Assembly: GCA_025146925.1 (NCBI GenBank)
Contig: CP102260.1
Location: 635,001 to 699,000, forward strand
Reading direction: 5' to 3'
Origin: [Bacteroides] pectinophilus
Lineage (GTDB): Bacteria; Bacillota; Clostridia; Lachnospirales; Lachnospiraceae
Length of the DNA stretch: 64,000 nt
The notes beneath the pieces were generated by a model. The model saw only the letters and a list, made by a program, of their open reading frames with translations, did not search any database and was not told where the DNA came from. Below, in pieces: positions 1 through 8,374 of this stretch. Within the stretch, counting starts at the first letter, position 1; each line of letters begins with the position of its first letter. A program made the position numbers and the translations under genes.

Positions 1-862
1 CCATTCCAAGGAAAAGTGAGAGAGATATACCACCTATGTCATTAATCTCACCCATGTGAATAGATACCTTGCCGGTATATTCTGCAATATTGCGTATAAG
101 TGCAGCTGCAAGCATCGCACCTATATATATCGGAAATGTAAGTCCTGTCTTGGTAAGCATCCATGAGAATATTGTTCCAAGTCCGATGGCGAGGATAAGC
201 TGGAATACTGCTGAAGCAAACATATTCGGATGTCTTGCGTGCTTTTTCTCATCCTCGACCAGAAGACTGTCATCCTCAGAAATTGCAGTCTCAAGAAGAT
301 TCTTCTTCTCAATAAGGCGTTTGCCGAGAGGACCGCCTACAAGGCTTCCGGATATAAGTCCGAAGGTCGCTGCGGCTGTACATATTGTAGCCGCACCCTG
401 TACATTGAAATCTTCAAGGACAGGACCGAAGGCTCCGGCAGTTCCGTGACCGCCGACCATGGGAATCGAACCTGTGCACATTCCTATAAGAGGGTTAAGC
501 CCGAGAAGCTTGGACAGTCCTATTGCCAGCAGATTCTGCGAGATAATTAATGCCATAACAAGGGCAAGGAATATTGCGAGCGACTTACCACCCTTCTTAA
601 GCACCTTAAGATTTGCCTGAAAGCCTACAGATGTAAAGAAGAATACCATACAGACTTCCTTGAGTACATCATCAAAAGAAAATTCAGCTATTCCCGTGCT
701 GTAGCATATGCATGTGAATATTGCAAACAGAAGACCGCCTACAACGGGTGCCGGAATACAGAATTTTTCGAGAAAATGTATCCTGCGTCTTAAAAAGCTT
801 CCAAGCATGAGAACCAGTACAGCGAGTGCGAGCGTCTGGTACATATCTAAACGTATTTCCAT
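1..862 (-). CDS. gltS: GltS-type sodium/glutamate symporter (3' end cut by window edge)
   Basis: Reading the minus strand from ATG at 862 gives 287 open codons that run off the left edge, so the C-terminus is missing. The protein is strongly hydrophobic and has the ESS (GltS) family hallmarks: the early LMLGSFLRR segment, PAPVVGG near residue 40 and GSIPMVGGHGTAGAFGP near residue 130. The family imports glutamate with sodium through the cytoplasmic membrane. A modest Shine-Dalgarno (AAGTAAGG) lies about 10 nt upstream; a second in-frame ATG at 844 is a weaker choice. The gene starts 53 nt after a TAXI-type binding lipoprotein on the same strand, so the two are probably co-transcribed. The family call is confident; glutamate as substrate is inferred from the family. 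Confidence 0.9.
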   Translation of the reverse strand, partial: MEIRLDMYQTLALAVLVLMLGSFLRRRIHFLEKFCIPAPVVGGLLFAIFTCICYSTGIAEFSFDDVLKEVCMVFFFTSVGFQANLKVLKKGGKSLAIFLALVMALIISQNLLAIGLSKLLGLNPLIGMCTGSIPMVGGHGTAGAFGPVLEDFNVQGAATICTAAATFGLISGSLVGGPLGKRLIEKKNLLETAISEDDSLLVEDEKKHARHPNMFASAVFQLILAIGLGTIFSWMLTKTGLTFPIYIGAMLAAALIRNIAEYTGKVSIHMGEINDIGGISLSLFLGM

Positions 863-915
863 ATTTTATAAACCTTACTTCCTAATTACTATTTTAATTC
901 TGTATAAATGCTTTA

Positions 916-1878
916 TCATTCTGTTGCAACAGTTATTCCCTGCTGTGCATAATATTCGGCGGCACCGGGATGAAACGGTATCGCAATGCCATCTGTTGCC
1001 GAATTCAGGCTGATGTGAAGATCAAGAGGTGTCGCATACTGCAGCTCATGAATATTATCAAACAGCATAGAAGTAAGTTCCCTGACTGTCTCATTGGACA
1101 GGCTGTCAGAAGCAAGCAGTACAGACTGGACACCGACGGTATTGATATCTTCTGTCTGCCCCTGGTATGTTCCGGCAGGAATAGTGACTTTGGTGTAACA
1201 CGGATATGCAGATATCAGCTTTGCCACACACTTGTCATCAAGACTGATTATCCTGATATCATATTCCTTGGTCAGCTCACCTATCATAGTTGTTGCAAGA
1301 CCGGCAGTACAGAAGAATGCATCGATTTTCCCTTCGGCAAGCTGCTTAGCCTCGTCAGTATAGTCAAGATTAACAGTATTAACAAGACCGAATGAAAGAC
1401 CGTTGGATTCAAGAATCTGTTTTGCATTAAGCTCAGTTCCCGATTCGGTTGCGCCGATGCTTACATTCTTGCCTATGAGGTCATCAACGGAATATATATC
1501 GCTGTCTCTGCCGACGATAATCTGGCATGCCTCCGTATACAGAGCTGCAACGGCGCCATAGCCTTTGTACCTTGTTCCGTCGAATGAACCGGATCCGTTA
1601 TAGGCGTCCTGAATAAGATCTGCCTGAGCAATTCCAAGCTCAATGTACTTTCCTGAGAGAAGCCGGATATTAGCTGCGGAGCCTGCTGTATTCTTAACTT
1701 CAAATGTCATGTCGGGCTTATCTTTGGCTGCGATACCTGTGAAAGAGCTTGCAAATGAATAGTACATTCCACCTATATCAGCAGAACCGAACCGTATGTT
1801 TTTCTGTCGGCTGTCACAGCCGGCAAGTGAAGCGATAATCACAGTCAGACATAACATAATACATATACTTTTTTTCAT
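916..1878 (-). CDS. TAXI-family TRAP solute-binding lipoprotein
   Basis: This 320-residue protein starts MKKSICIMLCLTVIIASLAGC, a signal peptide with lipobox LAGC, so it should be lipid-anchored outside the membrane. The mature part has TAXI (TRAP-associated extracytoplasmic immunogenic) features: FGSADIGGMYYSFASSF at the start, NTAGSAANIRLLSGKYIELGI, and a SIGATESGTELNA-like segment in the middle. I chose ATG 1878, which follows GAAATGGGGATAACC; the in-frame ATG at 1905 has no ribosome site. TAXI proteins normally feed a DctM/DctQ-type membrane complex, but none is visible here. Instead the next gene on the strand is gltS, which suggests delivery of a glutamate-like ligand. That partnership is inference. 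Confidence 0.85.
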   Translation of the reverse strand: MKKSICIMLCLTVIIASLAGCDSRQKNIRFGSADIGGMYYSFASSFTGIAAKDKPDMTFEVKNTAGSAANIRLLSGKYIELGIAQADLIQDAYNGSGSFDGTRYKGYGAVAALYTEACQIIVGRDSDIYSVDDLIGKNVSIGATESGTELNAKQILESNGLSFGLVNTVNLDYTDEAKQLAEGKIDAFFCTAGLATTMIGELTKEYDIRIISLDDKCVAKLISAYPCYTKVTIPAGTYQGQTEDINTVGVQSVLLASDSLSNETVRELTSMLFDNIHELQYATPLDLHISLNSATDGIAIPFHPGAAEYYAQQGITVATE

Positions 1879-1912
1879 GGTTATCCCCATTTCTGTTGAA
1901 TTCATTATAAAG

Positions 1913-1951
1913 AAAAAAGGAAAGTGCCTGTAATATACAGAATACCTTTCC
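1913..1951 (-). terminator. Terminator-like hairpin in the TAXI-gltS leader
   Basis: On the minus strand GGAAAG (1951-1946) pairs with CTTTCC (1924-1919). An inner stem CTGTA/TACAG closes a 3-nt loop, and six T follow at once (1918-1913). It sits about 35 nt before the TAXI start codon and just downstream of a promoter-like sequence at 1966-1994, so it looks like an intrinsic terminator inside a 5' leader, i.e. a possible attenuator. I see no antiterminator partner or known riboswitch. Confidence 0.5.
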
Positions 1952-1965
1952 CCTTTACCACAATA

Positions 1966-1994
1966 ATTTTATCATACGAATATATATTTTTCAA
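1966..1994 (-). promoter_or_regulatory. Sigma-A-type promoter for TAXI-gltS
   Basis: On the minus strand TTGAAA (1994-1989) and TAAAAT (1971-1966) are separated by 17 nt. Transcription would start near 1959 and give a leader of about 80 nt that contains the terminator-like hairpin. Confidence 0.5.
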
Positions 1995-2092
1995 TAATCA
2001 AAGGTTGTATTAATTATGCAAAAGTTGCATAATGTATAGAATATAAGGGATTATTAATTTGGATGCGACAGGTATCTGATGGAGGATAAATA

Positions 2093-3217
2093 ATGGAAAA
2101 TTATCAGGAACAGTGTAATTCCGAACTTCGGAATCAGGAGATAAAATCAAACATGCGTACACTGACAGGATTTATGTGGATGATGATTGCAATAACATTA
2201 ATGTGGCTGTTGACGCTTGTACGTTTTTTTGATGTTAATGCAGAAGTATTTTCTAAGGCATATATAATGTCTGCAATTCTGCTTATACCGATTGTATACA
2301 TATATTTCAGATCGGATATATCAAAGCCGTGGGTAAAGTATTTTCTTATAGCGTCAATATGCATTATATCAGCGATAATAGCATCATTTCTTACATTCCA
2401 TGTAGTACTGGTATATGTATTTCCGCTTCTGCTTGCAGTACAGTACAGAGAGAGAAAGGTACTGTGGGCAGCTCTTATAATGGATATTACAGGTGTTGTG
2501 ATAAGTTCATTAACAGGGTACTATTACGGATTATGTGACCTTAATCTTTTATTTCAGAGCAACCATACATTAAGCTGGTATCTTGGAATTATGAATGAGG
2601 GGCATATAATTATACCTTTTAATGAGAATATAAACTTTATACTGCTTGTGTATGAGGCGCTTCCACGTTCATTTATACTGTTTATATTCACAATCATGTT
2701 AAGATATTCGGTTATCACAAGCCATGAGGATGCAATAAGGATAGCAGACCTTACATACCATAAGGATACTGACTTAAGAACCAAGCTGTTCAATAAGAAT
2801 AAGTATGAAGAGATGGTAAAAGGCTATTATCCGTCAGTAAAGCGTGTCGCAGTAATATTCTGGGATATTAACAATCTTAAGAAGACTAATGATTCGTTCG
2901 GACATGCCATGGGTGATGCACTTATTGAGACGATGGCACTGCGGCTGTACGAACAGTCAGACAGCAGAAAATGCACGTACAGGGTTGGCGGAGACGAATT
3001 TGTAATGATAATTGAGAATCCCAAGCCTGATGAAGCAGAGGAGGTTATACAAAAAGTAAAGACAAGCCTTGAGCAGTGCAGGGCCGCAGGAGGCATTTAT
3101 GTATCGAGCGCGGTCGGATGTGAAGAGGGCTTTGGATCTGATATTGAACTTGTAATTAAGGCGGCAGATAAGAATATGTATGATAATAAAAGGAGCAGCA
3201 GGGAGGGCAGGGACTGA
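2093..3217 (+). CDS. Membrane-anchored GGDEF diguanylate cyclase
   Basis: The 374-residue protein has an N-terminal half with about six hydrophobic segments (residues 25-215) and no recognisable soluble sensor, followed by a GGDEF domain (about 228-370). The domain has DINNLKKTNDSFGHAMGD and an intact active-site RVGGDEF, so it should make cyclic di-GMP from two GTP. The inhibitory RxxD site normally found just before GGDEF is absent (the residues are SRKCTYRVGGDEF). A GGAGG site precedes ATG 2093. The gene is followed after 2 nt by an alpha/beta hydrolase and an exported protein, forming a three-gene unit of unknown joint role. Confidence 0.9.
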   Translation: MENYQEQCNSELRNQEIKSNMRTLTGFMWMMIAITLMWLLTLVRFFDVNAEVFSKAYIMSAILLIPIVYIYFRSDISKPWVKYFLIASICIISAIIASFLTFHVVLVYVFPLLLAVQYRERKVLWAALIMDITGVVISSLTGYYYGLCDLNLLFQSNHTLSWYLGIMNEGHIIIPFNENINFILLVYEALPRSFILFIFTIMLRYSVITSHEDAIRIADLTYHKDTDLRTKLFNKNKYEEMVKGYYPSVKRVAVIFWDINNLKKTNDSFGHAMGDALIETMALRLYEQSDSRKCTYRVGGDEFVMIIENPKPDEAEEVIQKVKTSLEQCRAAGGIYVSSAVGCEEGFGSDIELVIKAADKNMYDNKRSSREGRD

Positions 3218-3219
3218 TA

Positions 3220-4215
3220 ATGACAGGTTATGTATGTATTGCCGGAATCGGGCTGGCTGTTATGTTTTTTGCTGCTCTGATTATTACAGCATATTATATA
3301 TATCGCGGCGTATTTGTGTATCCGGAATCTGAGCGTGATGAGCCTGATTATATCCCTGACAGCGCATTATATCATGGAATGGAGTCTGACCTTGCCGGAT
3401 GTATGAAGAATATGAAAAATGATTCTTCAAAAGAACTCTCGGTGATGTCTTATGACGGACTCAGGCTCTGCGGCAGGTTGTATGAAGGAGATGCGGATGC
3501 GCCTGTTGTGATATTTTTCCATGGATATCATGGAACATATATGCGTGACGGATATGGAATGTTCAGATTCTGCAGGGAACACGGATACAGAATTCTTCTC
3601 GTCGATGAGCGCGCACATGGGAAAAGTGATGGTGACACAATTACATTTGGAATTAAGGAAATGCATGACTGTATAAGCTGGATAAAGCTGGTGGATAATA
3701 TGTACACGGAAAATGCCGGCATAATTATAGCAGGTGTATCGATGGGGGCGTCTGCCGTACTTATGGCAGCAGGGTACAAAGAAGGTACAGCTATTCCAAA
3801 GAGTGTTATTGCAGTTATAGCTGACTGTGCATTTACTTCTGTGCGTGACATTATAAAAAGCATGTGCCAAAAATTGCATTACCCGGTGCATATATCATAT
3901 GCACTCGCATGGCTTGGTGCACTGGTATTCGGACATATGAATATAAGCAGCACGGCTGTGGCGTCTGCTGAGGCGGCGGTGAGTGGTATAAGAATACCGG
4001 TGCTTTTCATTCATGGAAGTAACGATTCAGTAGTACCTTCTTCTATGTGTGACAGGTTGTATAATGCGTGTACGGCTTACAAAAAGCAGCTTGTTATCAG
4101 CGGTGCGGATCATGCGGTTAATGCATTGACTGCCTATAATGCATATGCGGATGCTGTCGGTGAATTTATAAAAAAGTGCGGAAAGGGATATTATAATGAA
4201 AAATCTGAAGATTAA
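3220..4215 (+). CDS. Membrane-anchored alpha/beta hydrolase
   Basis: The 331-residue protein begins with one hydrophobic segment (residues 5-30) and then an alpha/beta-hydrolase fold. Visible landmarks are the oxyanion region FFHGYHGTY, the nucleophile elbow GVSMGAS (serine in GxSxG), the acid in FIHGSNDSVVP and the catalytic histidine in GADHAVNA. It resembles the YqiK/BEM46-like serine hydrolases annotated as esterases or peptidases; the substrate cannot be told. Its start lies 2 nt after the upstream GGDEF gene and its end overlaps the next gene by 20 nt, so translation of the three is probably coupled. Confidence 0.85.
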   Translation: MTGYVCIAGIGLAVMFFAALIITAYYIYRGVFVYPESERDEPDYIPDSALYHGMESDLAGCMKNMKNDSSKELSVMSYDGLRLCGRLYEGDADAPVVIFFHGYHGTYMRDGYGMFRFCREHGYRILLVDERAHGKSDGDTITFGIKEMHDCISWIKLVDNMYTENAGIIIAGVSMGASAVLMAAGYKEGTAIPKSVIAVIADCAFTSVRDIIKSMCQKLHYPVHISYALAWLGALVFGHMNISSTAVASAEAAVSGIRIPVLFIHGSNDSVVPSSMCDRLYNACTAYKKQLVISGADHAVNALTAYNAYADAVGEFIKKCGKGYYNEKSED

Positions 4216-5110
4216 AAGTGCTGTCATAACTGCAGTGACAGCTATTGTAGTTGCCACTGCGTCATTTGGTCTGTATACGGCTTGGTATTATCACGATGAT
4301 GAGGCTGCGGCAGCTTATATCGCAAAGCCTACAGAGCAGTCTGCAGATGATGATGACGATGATGATGGCACCATAGGCAGATCACCTCTTATAGACACTC
4401 TCAATCAGAACTTTAAGGTGCAGCTCCCTGTATATCGCGATGGGAGCACAACGGCAGTGAAGGAAGTTGGCAAGGGCTGCAGTATAGCATTTGATGATTA
4501 CAGTGATGAATATTTTTATTACGCTCCCGCTGATGGGGCTATTGTTTTCTATACACCGGTATTCGGAGCAAAAACGGCTAACACAAAGTACACCCGTTCT
4601 GAACTCAGGGAGATAAGCGGCAGCAGTACCAGAGATAACTGGGGCTGGGATGGGAAGCATACACTTGTGACAACAGAGTCTGTAACTAAGATTCCCGCAA
4701 ATGGCAAAGTTATGGTGTGTCAGGTGCATGCAATCCAGACAGACGGCGGGAACGGACCGGTTCCGGTAAAAGTTATCTATGAAGGCAATGCAGAGCGGAT
4801 TGTCGTAAGTTTTACAATATCTCCGGCGGGAAAGGCTGCTGACAGATACTATTTTGATAATGTAAAGATTGGACAAAAATTTACGACAGCTATCGATATA
4901 ACAGATGGCAGGGCTATGGTTACAATAGAAAGCAATGGTGAAAAGAAAAGCTTTGAACATGATTTTAAGTCTCAGTATGAGAATTATGCTGCATGGTCAG
5001 AGTATCTTAATTACTTCAAGGCGGGGAATTATATTCAGGATGATTCGGACAGCAGCGACGGTGCAGCTTCAGAAGTAAGGATGTATGACATAGCGGTATC
5101 CCACCGGTAA
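4196..5110 (+). CDS. Exported or membrane-anchored protein of unknown function
   Basis: I do not recognise a family in this 304-residue protein. It starts MKNLKIKSAVITAVTAIVVATASFG, an uncleaved signal anchor or signal peptide without a lipobox cysteine. A short acidic run of seven aspartates (about residues 45-51) follows, then a soluble part rich in beta-strand-type sequence ending in VRMYDIAVSHR. It overlaps the hydrolase gene by 20 nt and is the last gene of the GGDEF operon, so it probably works at the cell surface under the same regulation. No terminator is obvious; the next gene is convergent only 6 nt away. Confidence 0.6.
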   Translation: MKNLKIKSAVITAVTAIVVATASFGLYTAWYYHDDEAAAAYIAKPTEQSADDDDDDDGTIGRSPLIDTLNQNFKVQLPVYRDGSTTAVKEVGKGCSIAFDDYSDEYFYYAPADGAIVFYTPVFGAKTANTKYTRSELREISGSSTRDNWGWDGKHTLVTTESVTKIPANGKVMVCQVHAIQTDGGNGPVPVKVIYEGNAERIVVSFTISPAGKAADRYYFDNVKIGQKFTTAIDITDGRAMVTIESNGEKKSFEHDFKSQYENYAAWSEYLNYFKAGNYIQDDSDSSDGAASEVRMYDIAVSHR

Positions 5111-5116
5111 TGCCTG

Positions 5117-5809
5117 TCAGTCATTGGCATGTACCGGAAGAATTGCGCTGATTCTGGCTTTGAATCTGAATTTTTTGTCAATCAGTGAACCGATAATGCC
5201 GATTCCCTTGCCCATTGTGAATGCAGCGAGAACCGTTCCAATTCCGAGCCCTTCGATATGTCTCAGGCAATATCCGGTGAGTACGGCAGTTACAATAAGA
5301 CATGTAACGTCAAAAGTAATCTTAATCTTTGAATAGCTGACTGATATAATATCGGACAGCTCACGTGGAAACAGGTCAGTTGGCGTTATCGGAAGTCCGC
5401 ATCTGTTGGCAAGTGCAATTCCTATGCAAAGCAGCACATAACTTACTGCAAAATATGCAATTCTCCATGGAATTGTGTAAGGCAGAATCCCAATCCACAG
5501 TTCGTGAACATCAAGGAGCTCTCCAAAAGCGAATCCCACAACAAAACTGAACAGATATTGCGGAACAAATCGTCTGCGCAGAAGCATCAGACAGAGCACA
5601 AGGGTACCCTGAAAAATATATGTCCAGGTGCCAAGAGATACATGTGAAAAAACTCTTGAAAATGCATATGGCACACTTGAAATTGCTGAAATGCCGGCAC
5701 CTGAATATAACATAAGAACCACACCGAAACTGTTGATAATAACAGAGATAATAAGAGTAAGTTCACCACTAATTGTGTGATAATTCCGTTCCGATAATTC
5801 TGAAATCAT
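5117..5809 (-). CDS. YczE/YitT-like integral membrane protein
   Basis: The 230-residue protein has five to six hydrophobic segments and the pattern seen in the YczE/YyaS branch of YitT-related membrane proteins (VNSFGVVLMLYSGAG-like N-terminus, LPITPTDLFPREL in a loop, GLGIGTVLAAFTMGKGIGI near the end). No biochemical function is firmly known for the family. I chose ATG 5809 because it follows GAATGGAGAATATATAAT; the longer frame to 5869 lacks a ribosome site. It is divergent from a LysR regulator, a common layout for LysR-controlled transporters. Confidence 0.75.
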   Translation of the reverse strand: MISELSERNYHTISGELTLIISVIINSFGVVLMLYSGAGISAISSVPYAFSRVFSHVSLGTWTYIFQGTLVLCLMLLRRRFVPQYLFSFVVGFAFGELLDVHELWIGILPYTIPWRIAYFAVSYVLLCIGIALANRCGLPITPTDLFPRELSDIISVSYSKIKITFDVTCLIVTAVLTGYCLRHIEGLGIGTVLAAFTMGKGIGIIGSLIDKKFRFKARISAILPVHAND

Positions 5810-5921
5810 AATATTATATATTCTCCATTCTGCAGTCACAATCACTGCCAATATATTACACAACCTCACTAAATCTATAACTGAAACTGCTATTAATCAA
5901 ATGAATAATTTTTATGAAACT

Positions 5922-5936
5922 ATAGATTGAGTCTAT
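5922..5936. promoter_or_regulatory. LysR-type T-N11-A palindrome between divergent genes
   Basis: The sequence ATAGATTGAGTCTAT is an interrupted palindrome (ATAGA, five bases, TCTAT) with the T-N11-A shape of LysR operators. It lies 58 nt before the LysR start, upstream of a TATAAT at about 5944, and in the shared intergenic space with the YczE-like gene. It is a plausible autoregulatory and activation site. Confidence 0.4.
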
Positions 5937-5994
5937 TAAAATGCTGTATAATGAAAATAACAGATGAATACATATAACCATGAGGTAACAATCA

Positions 5995-6867
5995 ATGAAT
6001 CTTTTTTACCTGAAATATTTTGTTGAGCTTGCACATGTCAGACATTATACGAAGGCAGCACAGAATCTTTGCATAACGCAGCCGAGTCTCAGCCATGCGA
6101 TAGCACAGCTTGAAAATGAGCTTGGGGTGCCGTTGTTTGAAAAGAATGGACGCAATACGACACTCACAAGATTCGGCAGGGAATTCCTTGTATGTGCGGA
6201 GAATACTCTAGCAACACTTGATTCGGGGGTTAAGGCGGCAAGAAGAAGTGCTGCCGGCGAAGGGCTGATAAGACTTGGATTCGTCAGACCTGCCGGAGTT
6301 GAATATGTGCCGCGGCTTGCAAGAGAATTCCTTGAAAAAAACAGTGGCAGTGATATACATTTTACATTTGATACAGGACCTACGGTAACACTTCTTGATG
6401 ATCTGAAGAGAGGGAGATATGATGTTGTATTCTGTTCGGAGCCCTTTGGAGAGACGCAGCTTACGGCGGTGCCGGTAAGTAATCAGGAACTTGTGCTCAT
6501 AACACTGGCAGAGCATCCGCTTGCCAACAAAAAGAGCATTAATCTTGATGAGGCGCTTGAATATCCGATGATATATTTTACAAGAGAATCCGGAATGCGT
6601 GCGGTTGTTGAGGAATTATTTGAAAAGACAGGGAAAAGTCCGAAGATAGCATATGAGACGCAGGAGGACCAGGTTATTGCCGGACTTGTTGCTAATGGAT
6701 TCGGAATAGCGGTTGTGCCTTATATGGAGCTTTTGCACAGGCTTGGTGTAAGTATTATAAAGATTGCAAAGCCGCAGTACAGCAGAAAAATATACATGGT
6801 TACGGACAGCAGCATATATATGCCCCCTGTAGTAGAAAAATTTTGTGAATATGTAAAAATGTATTGA
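5995..6867 (+). CDS. LysR-family transcriptional regulator
   Basis: The 290-residue protein has the LysR winged-helix domain at residues 1-60 (FVELAHVRHYTKAAQNLCITQPSLSHAIAQLE, ELGVPLFEKNGR) and a type-2 periplasmic-binding-like effector domain from about 90 to the end (GLIRLGFVRPAGVEYVPRLAREF). GAGGT precedes ATG 5995. It is divergent from the YczE-like membrane gene, which is its most likely target; the co-inducer is unknown. An intrinsic terminator follows at 6938-6980. Confidence 0.9.
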   Translation: MNLFYLKYFVELAHVRHYTKAAQNLCITQPSLSHAIAQLENELGVPLFEKNGRNTTLTRFGREFLVCAENTLATLDSGVKAARRSAAGEGLIRLGFVRPAGVEYVPRLAREFLEKNSGSDIHFTFDTGPTVTLLDDLKRGRYDVVFCSEPFGETQLTAVPVSNQELVLITLAEHPLANKKSINLDEALEYPMIYFTRESGMRAVVEELFEKTGKSPKIAYETQEDQVIAGLVANGFGIAVVPYMELLHRLGVSIIKIAKPQYSRKIYMVTDSSIYMPPVVEKFCEYVKMY

Positions 6868-6937
6868 CATTGAGTGGACTCTAAGGAAAAGAGCAATGTA
6901 AAGTGCTGAAAAATATAATAATTGTATAATGCAGAAG

Positions 6938-6980
6938 AACATCCATAATTCACGCAATAGTAATTATGGTTGTTTTTTTT
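6938..6980 (+). terminator. Intrinsic terminator after the LysR gene
   Basis: AACATCCATAATT (6938-6950) pairs with AATTATGGTTGTT (6962-6974) with one mismatch and is followed by a run of eight T. Confidence 0.8.
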
Positions 6981-6990
6981 CTTACAAATA

Positions 6991-7020
6991 TTGGAATTTG
7001 TTTGAATATTGTGATAAAAT
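6991..7020 (+). promoter_or_regulatory. Promoter for the BMP lipoprotein gene
   Basis: TTGGAA (6991-6996) and TAAAAT (7015-7020) are 18 nt apart, about 90 nt before the start codon at 7110. Confidence 0.45.
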
Positions 7021-7109
7021 TATTATAAATTTACAACTGAATATTGATGCTATGCATTATTGGCACACATAAGAGCTGGTGCTGATGCATCAGGGGATTG
7101 GAGGTAAGT

Positions 7110-8312
7110 ATGAAACATAAGAGGTTATCAGGTCTGCTTGCACTGCTGATGTGCAGTGTGCTTATGGCAGGCTGTGCAGGTACGGCAGCAATTGATGATT
7201 ATGCTGTTAATGAGGGATACGAACTGAAAGTGAGCAGTTCCGGAGCAGGTAATAAGGCCGGATCCGGCAAGAGTACACCGGGGATATCAAAGGATAAGAT
7301 TAAAGTAGGAGTAATCCACCTGTCTGATCCGGCAGAAGGCAGTGGTTATACATATACCCATGATATAGGCATACAGGGCATGCAGCAGAATCTCGGACTT
7401 TCAGATTCACAGATTGTAAGAAAGAATAATATAAGTGATACTGATGCTGATGCGACACGCACCGCAATAAAAGAGTGCATAGATGCCGGCTGTAATATAA
7501 TATTTACAACAAGCTGGGGATATATGCAGGCAACGGCTGAGATGGCAGAAGAGTATCCAGATGTATATTTCTCGCATGGAACCGGATATATGAGTAATGG
7601 CAGGAACTTTAATAACTATTTTGGAAGAATATATCAGGCAAGATATCTTAGCGGAATAGTTGCCGGAATGAATACAATGACGAACAGAATTGGATATGTT
7701 GCTGCAATGGGTTCGGACAGTGCAGAGGTGACAGGTGGAATAGATGCATTTGCACTTGGAATATATTCGGTTAATCCTGATGCGAAGGTGTATGTAAAGG
7801 TAACTAACAGCTGGTTTGATCCACAGGGAGAGGAAGCAGCTGCAAGAACACTGCTTAATATGAACTGTGATGTTATTGCACAGCATTGCGACACTGTATA
7901 TCCACAGACACTTGCACAGGAAAAGGGGGTATACAGCATAGGATATAATTCAGATATGAGCAAAGAGGCCCCGGATGCGTGCCTCTGCAGTGTAACATGG
8001 AACTGGAGTGCGTATTATACATCTGCCGTACAGAGCGTAATTGATGGAACGTGGGATGGCAGCAATTATTATGGAGGAATGAACGAGAATCTTGTAAGTA
8101 TTACATCAGTTGCGAGCTTTGCGGCACCGGGCACACAGGAGAAGGTGAATGAGGCAAAGCAGCAGATTCTTGCCGGTAAGAACGGAGTATTTGACGGTGT
8201 TATTGAGACTAATACCGGAGCAACTGTGGGAACGGCAGGTAAGACACTTGATGATTCGACGATAACAGGCAGAATTAACTGGTATTTTAAGACAGTAAGC
8301 GTTGTTGAATGA
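7110..8312 (+). CDS. BMP-family (PnrA/Med-like) substrate-binding lipoprotein
   Basis: The 400-residue protein has a lipoprotein signal ending LMAGC (about residue 22) and a BMP-type binding fold: KIKVGVIHLSDPAEGSGYTYTHD, IFTTSWGYMQATAEMAEEYPDVYF, NNYFGRIYQARYLSGIVAG and a C-terminal NENLVSITSV. Family members bind purine nucleosides or similar ligands for an ABC importer. I chose ATG 7110 after TTGGAGGTAAGT; the ATG at 7098 lies in the ribosome site's upstream frame. No ABC permease or ATPase adjoins. The next gene, 62 nt on, is a chemotaxis receptor, so the protein may also or only serve as a ligand sensor for taxis. Confidence 0.85.
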   Translation: MKHKRLSGLLALLMCSVLMAGCAGTAAIDDYAVNEGYELKVSSSGAGNKAGSGKSTPGISKDKIKVGVIHLSDPAEGSGYTYTHDIGIQGMQQNLGLSDSQIVRKNNISDTDADATRTAIKECIDAGCNIIFTTSWGYMQATAEMAEEYPDVYFSHGTGYMSNGRNFNNYFGRIYQARYLSGIVAGMNTMTNRIGYVAAMGSDSAEVTGGIDAFALGIYSVNPDAKVYVKVTNSWFDPQGEEAAARTLLNMNCDVIAQHCDTVYPQTLAQEKGVYSIGYNSDMSKEAPDACLCSVTWNWSAYYTSAVQSVIDGTWDGSNYYGGMNENLVSITSVASFAAPGTQEKVNEAKQQILAGKNGVFDGVIETNTGATVGTAGKTLDDSTITGRINWYFKTVSVVE

Positions 8313-8374
8313 TTTGACGGGGTGAACGTGCGGCATGCTTTGATTGGCAGGGGTGCCGCAGAATGGAGAGGAAA

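Noticed and set aside
462-486. tRNA T-loop-like sequence GGTTCGATTCCC on the minus strand
   Set aside because: It lies inside gltS, where it encodes TGSIPMVGG; there is no cloverleaf, acceptor stem or anticodon arm around it.
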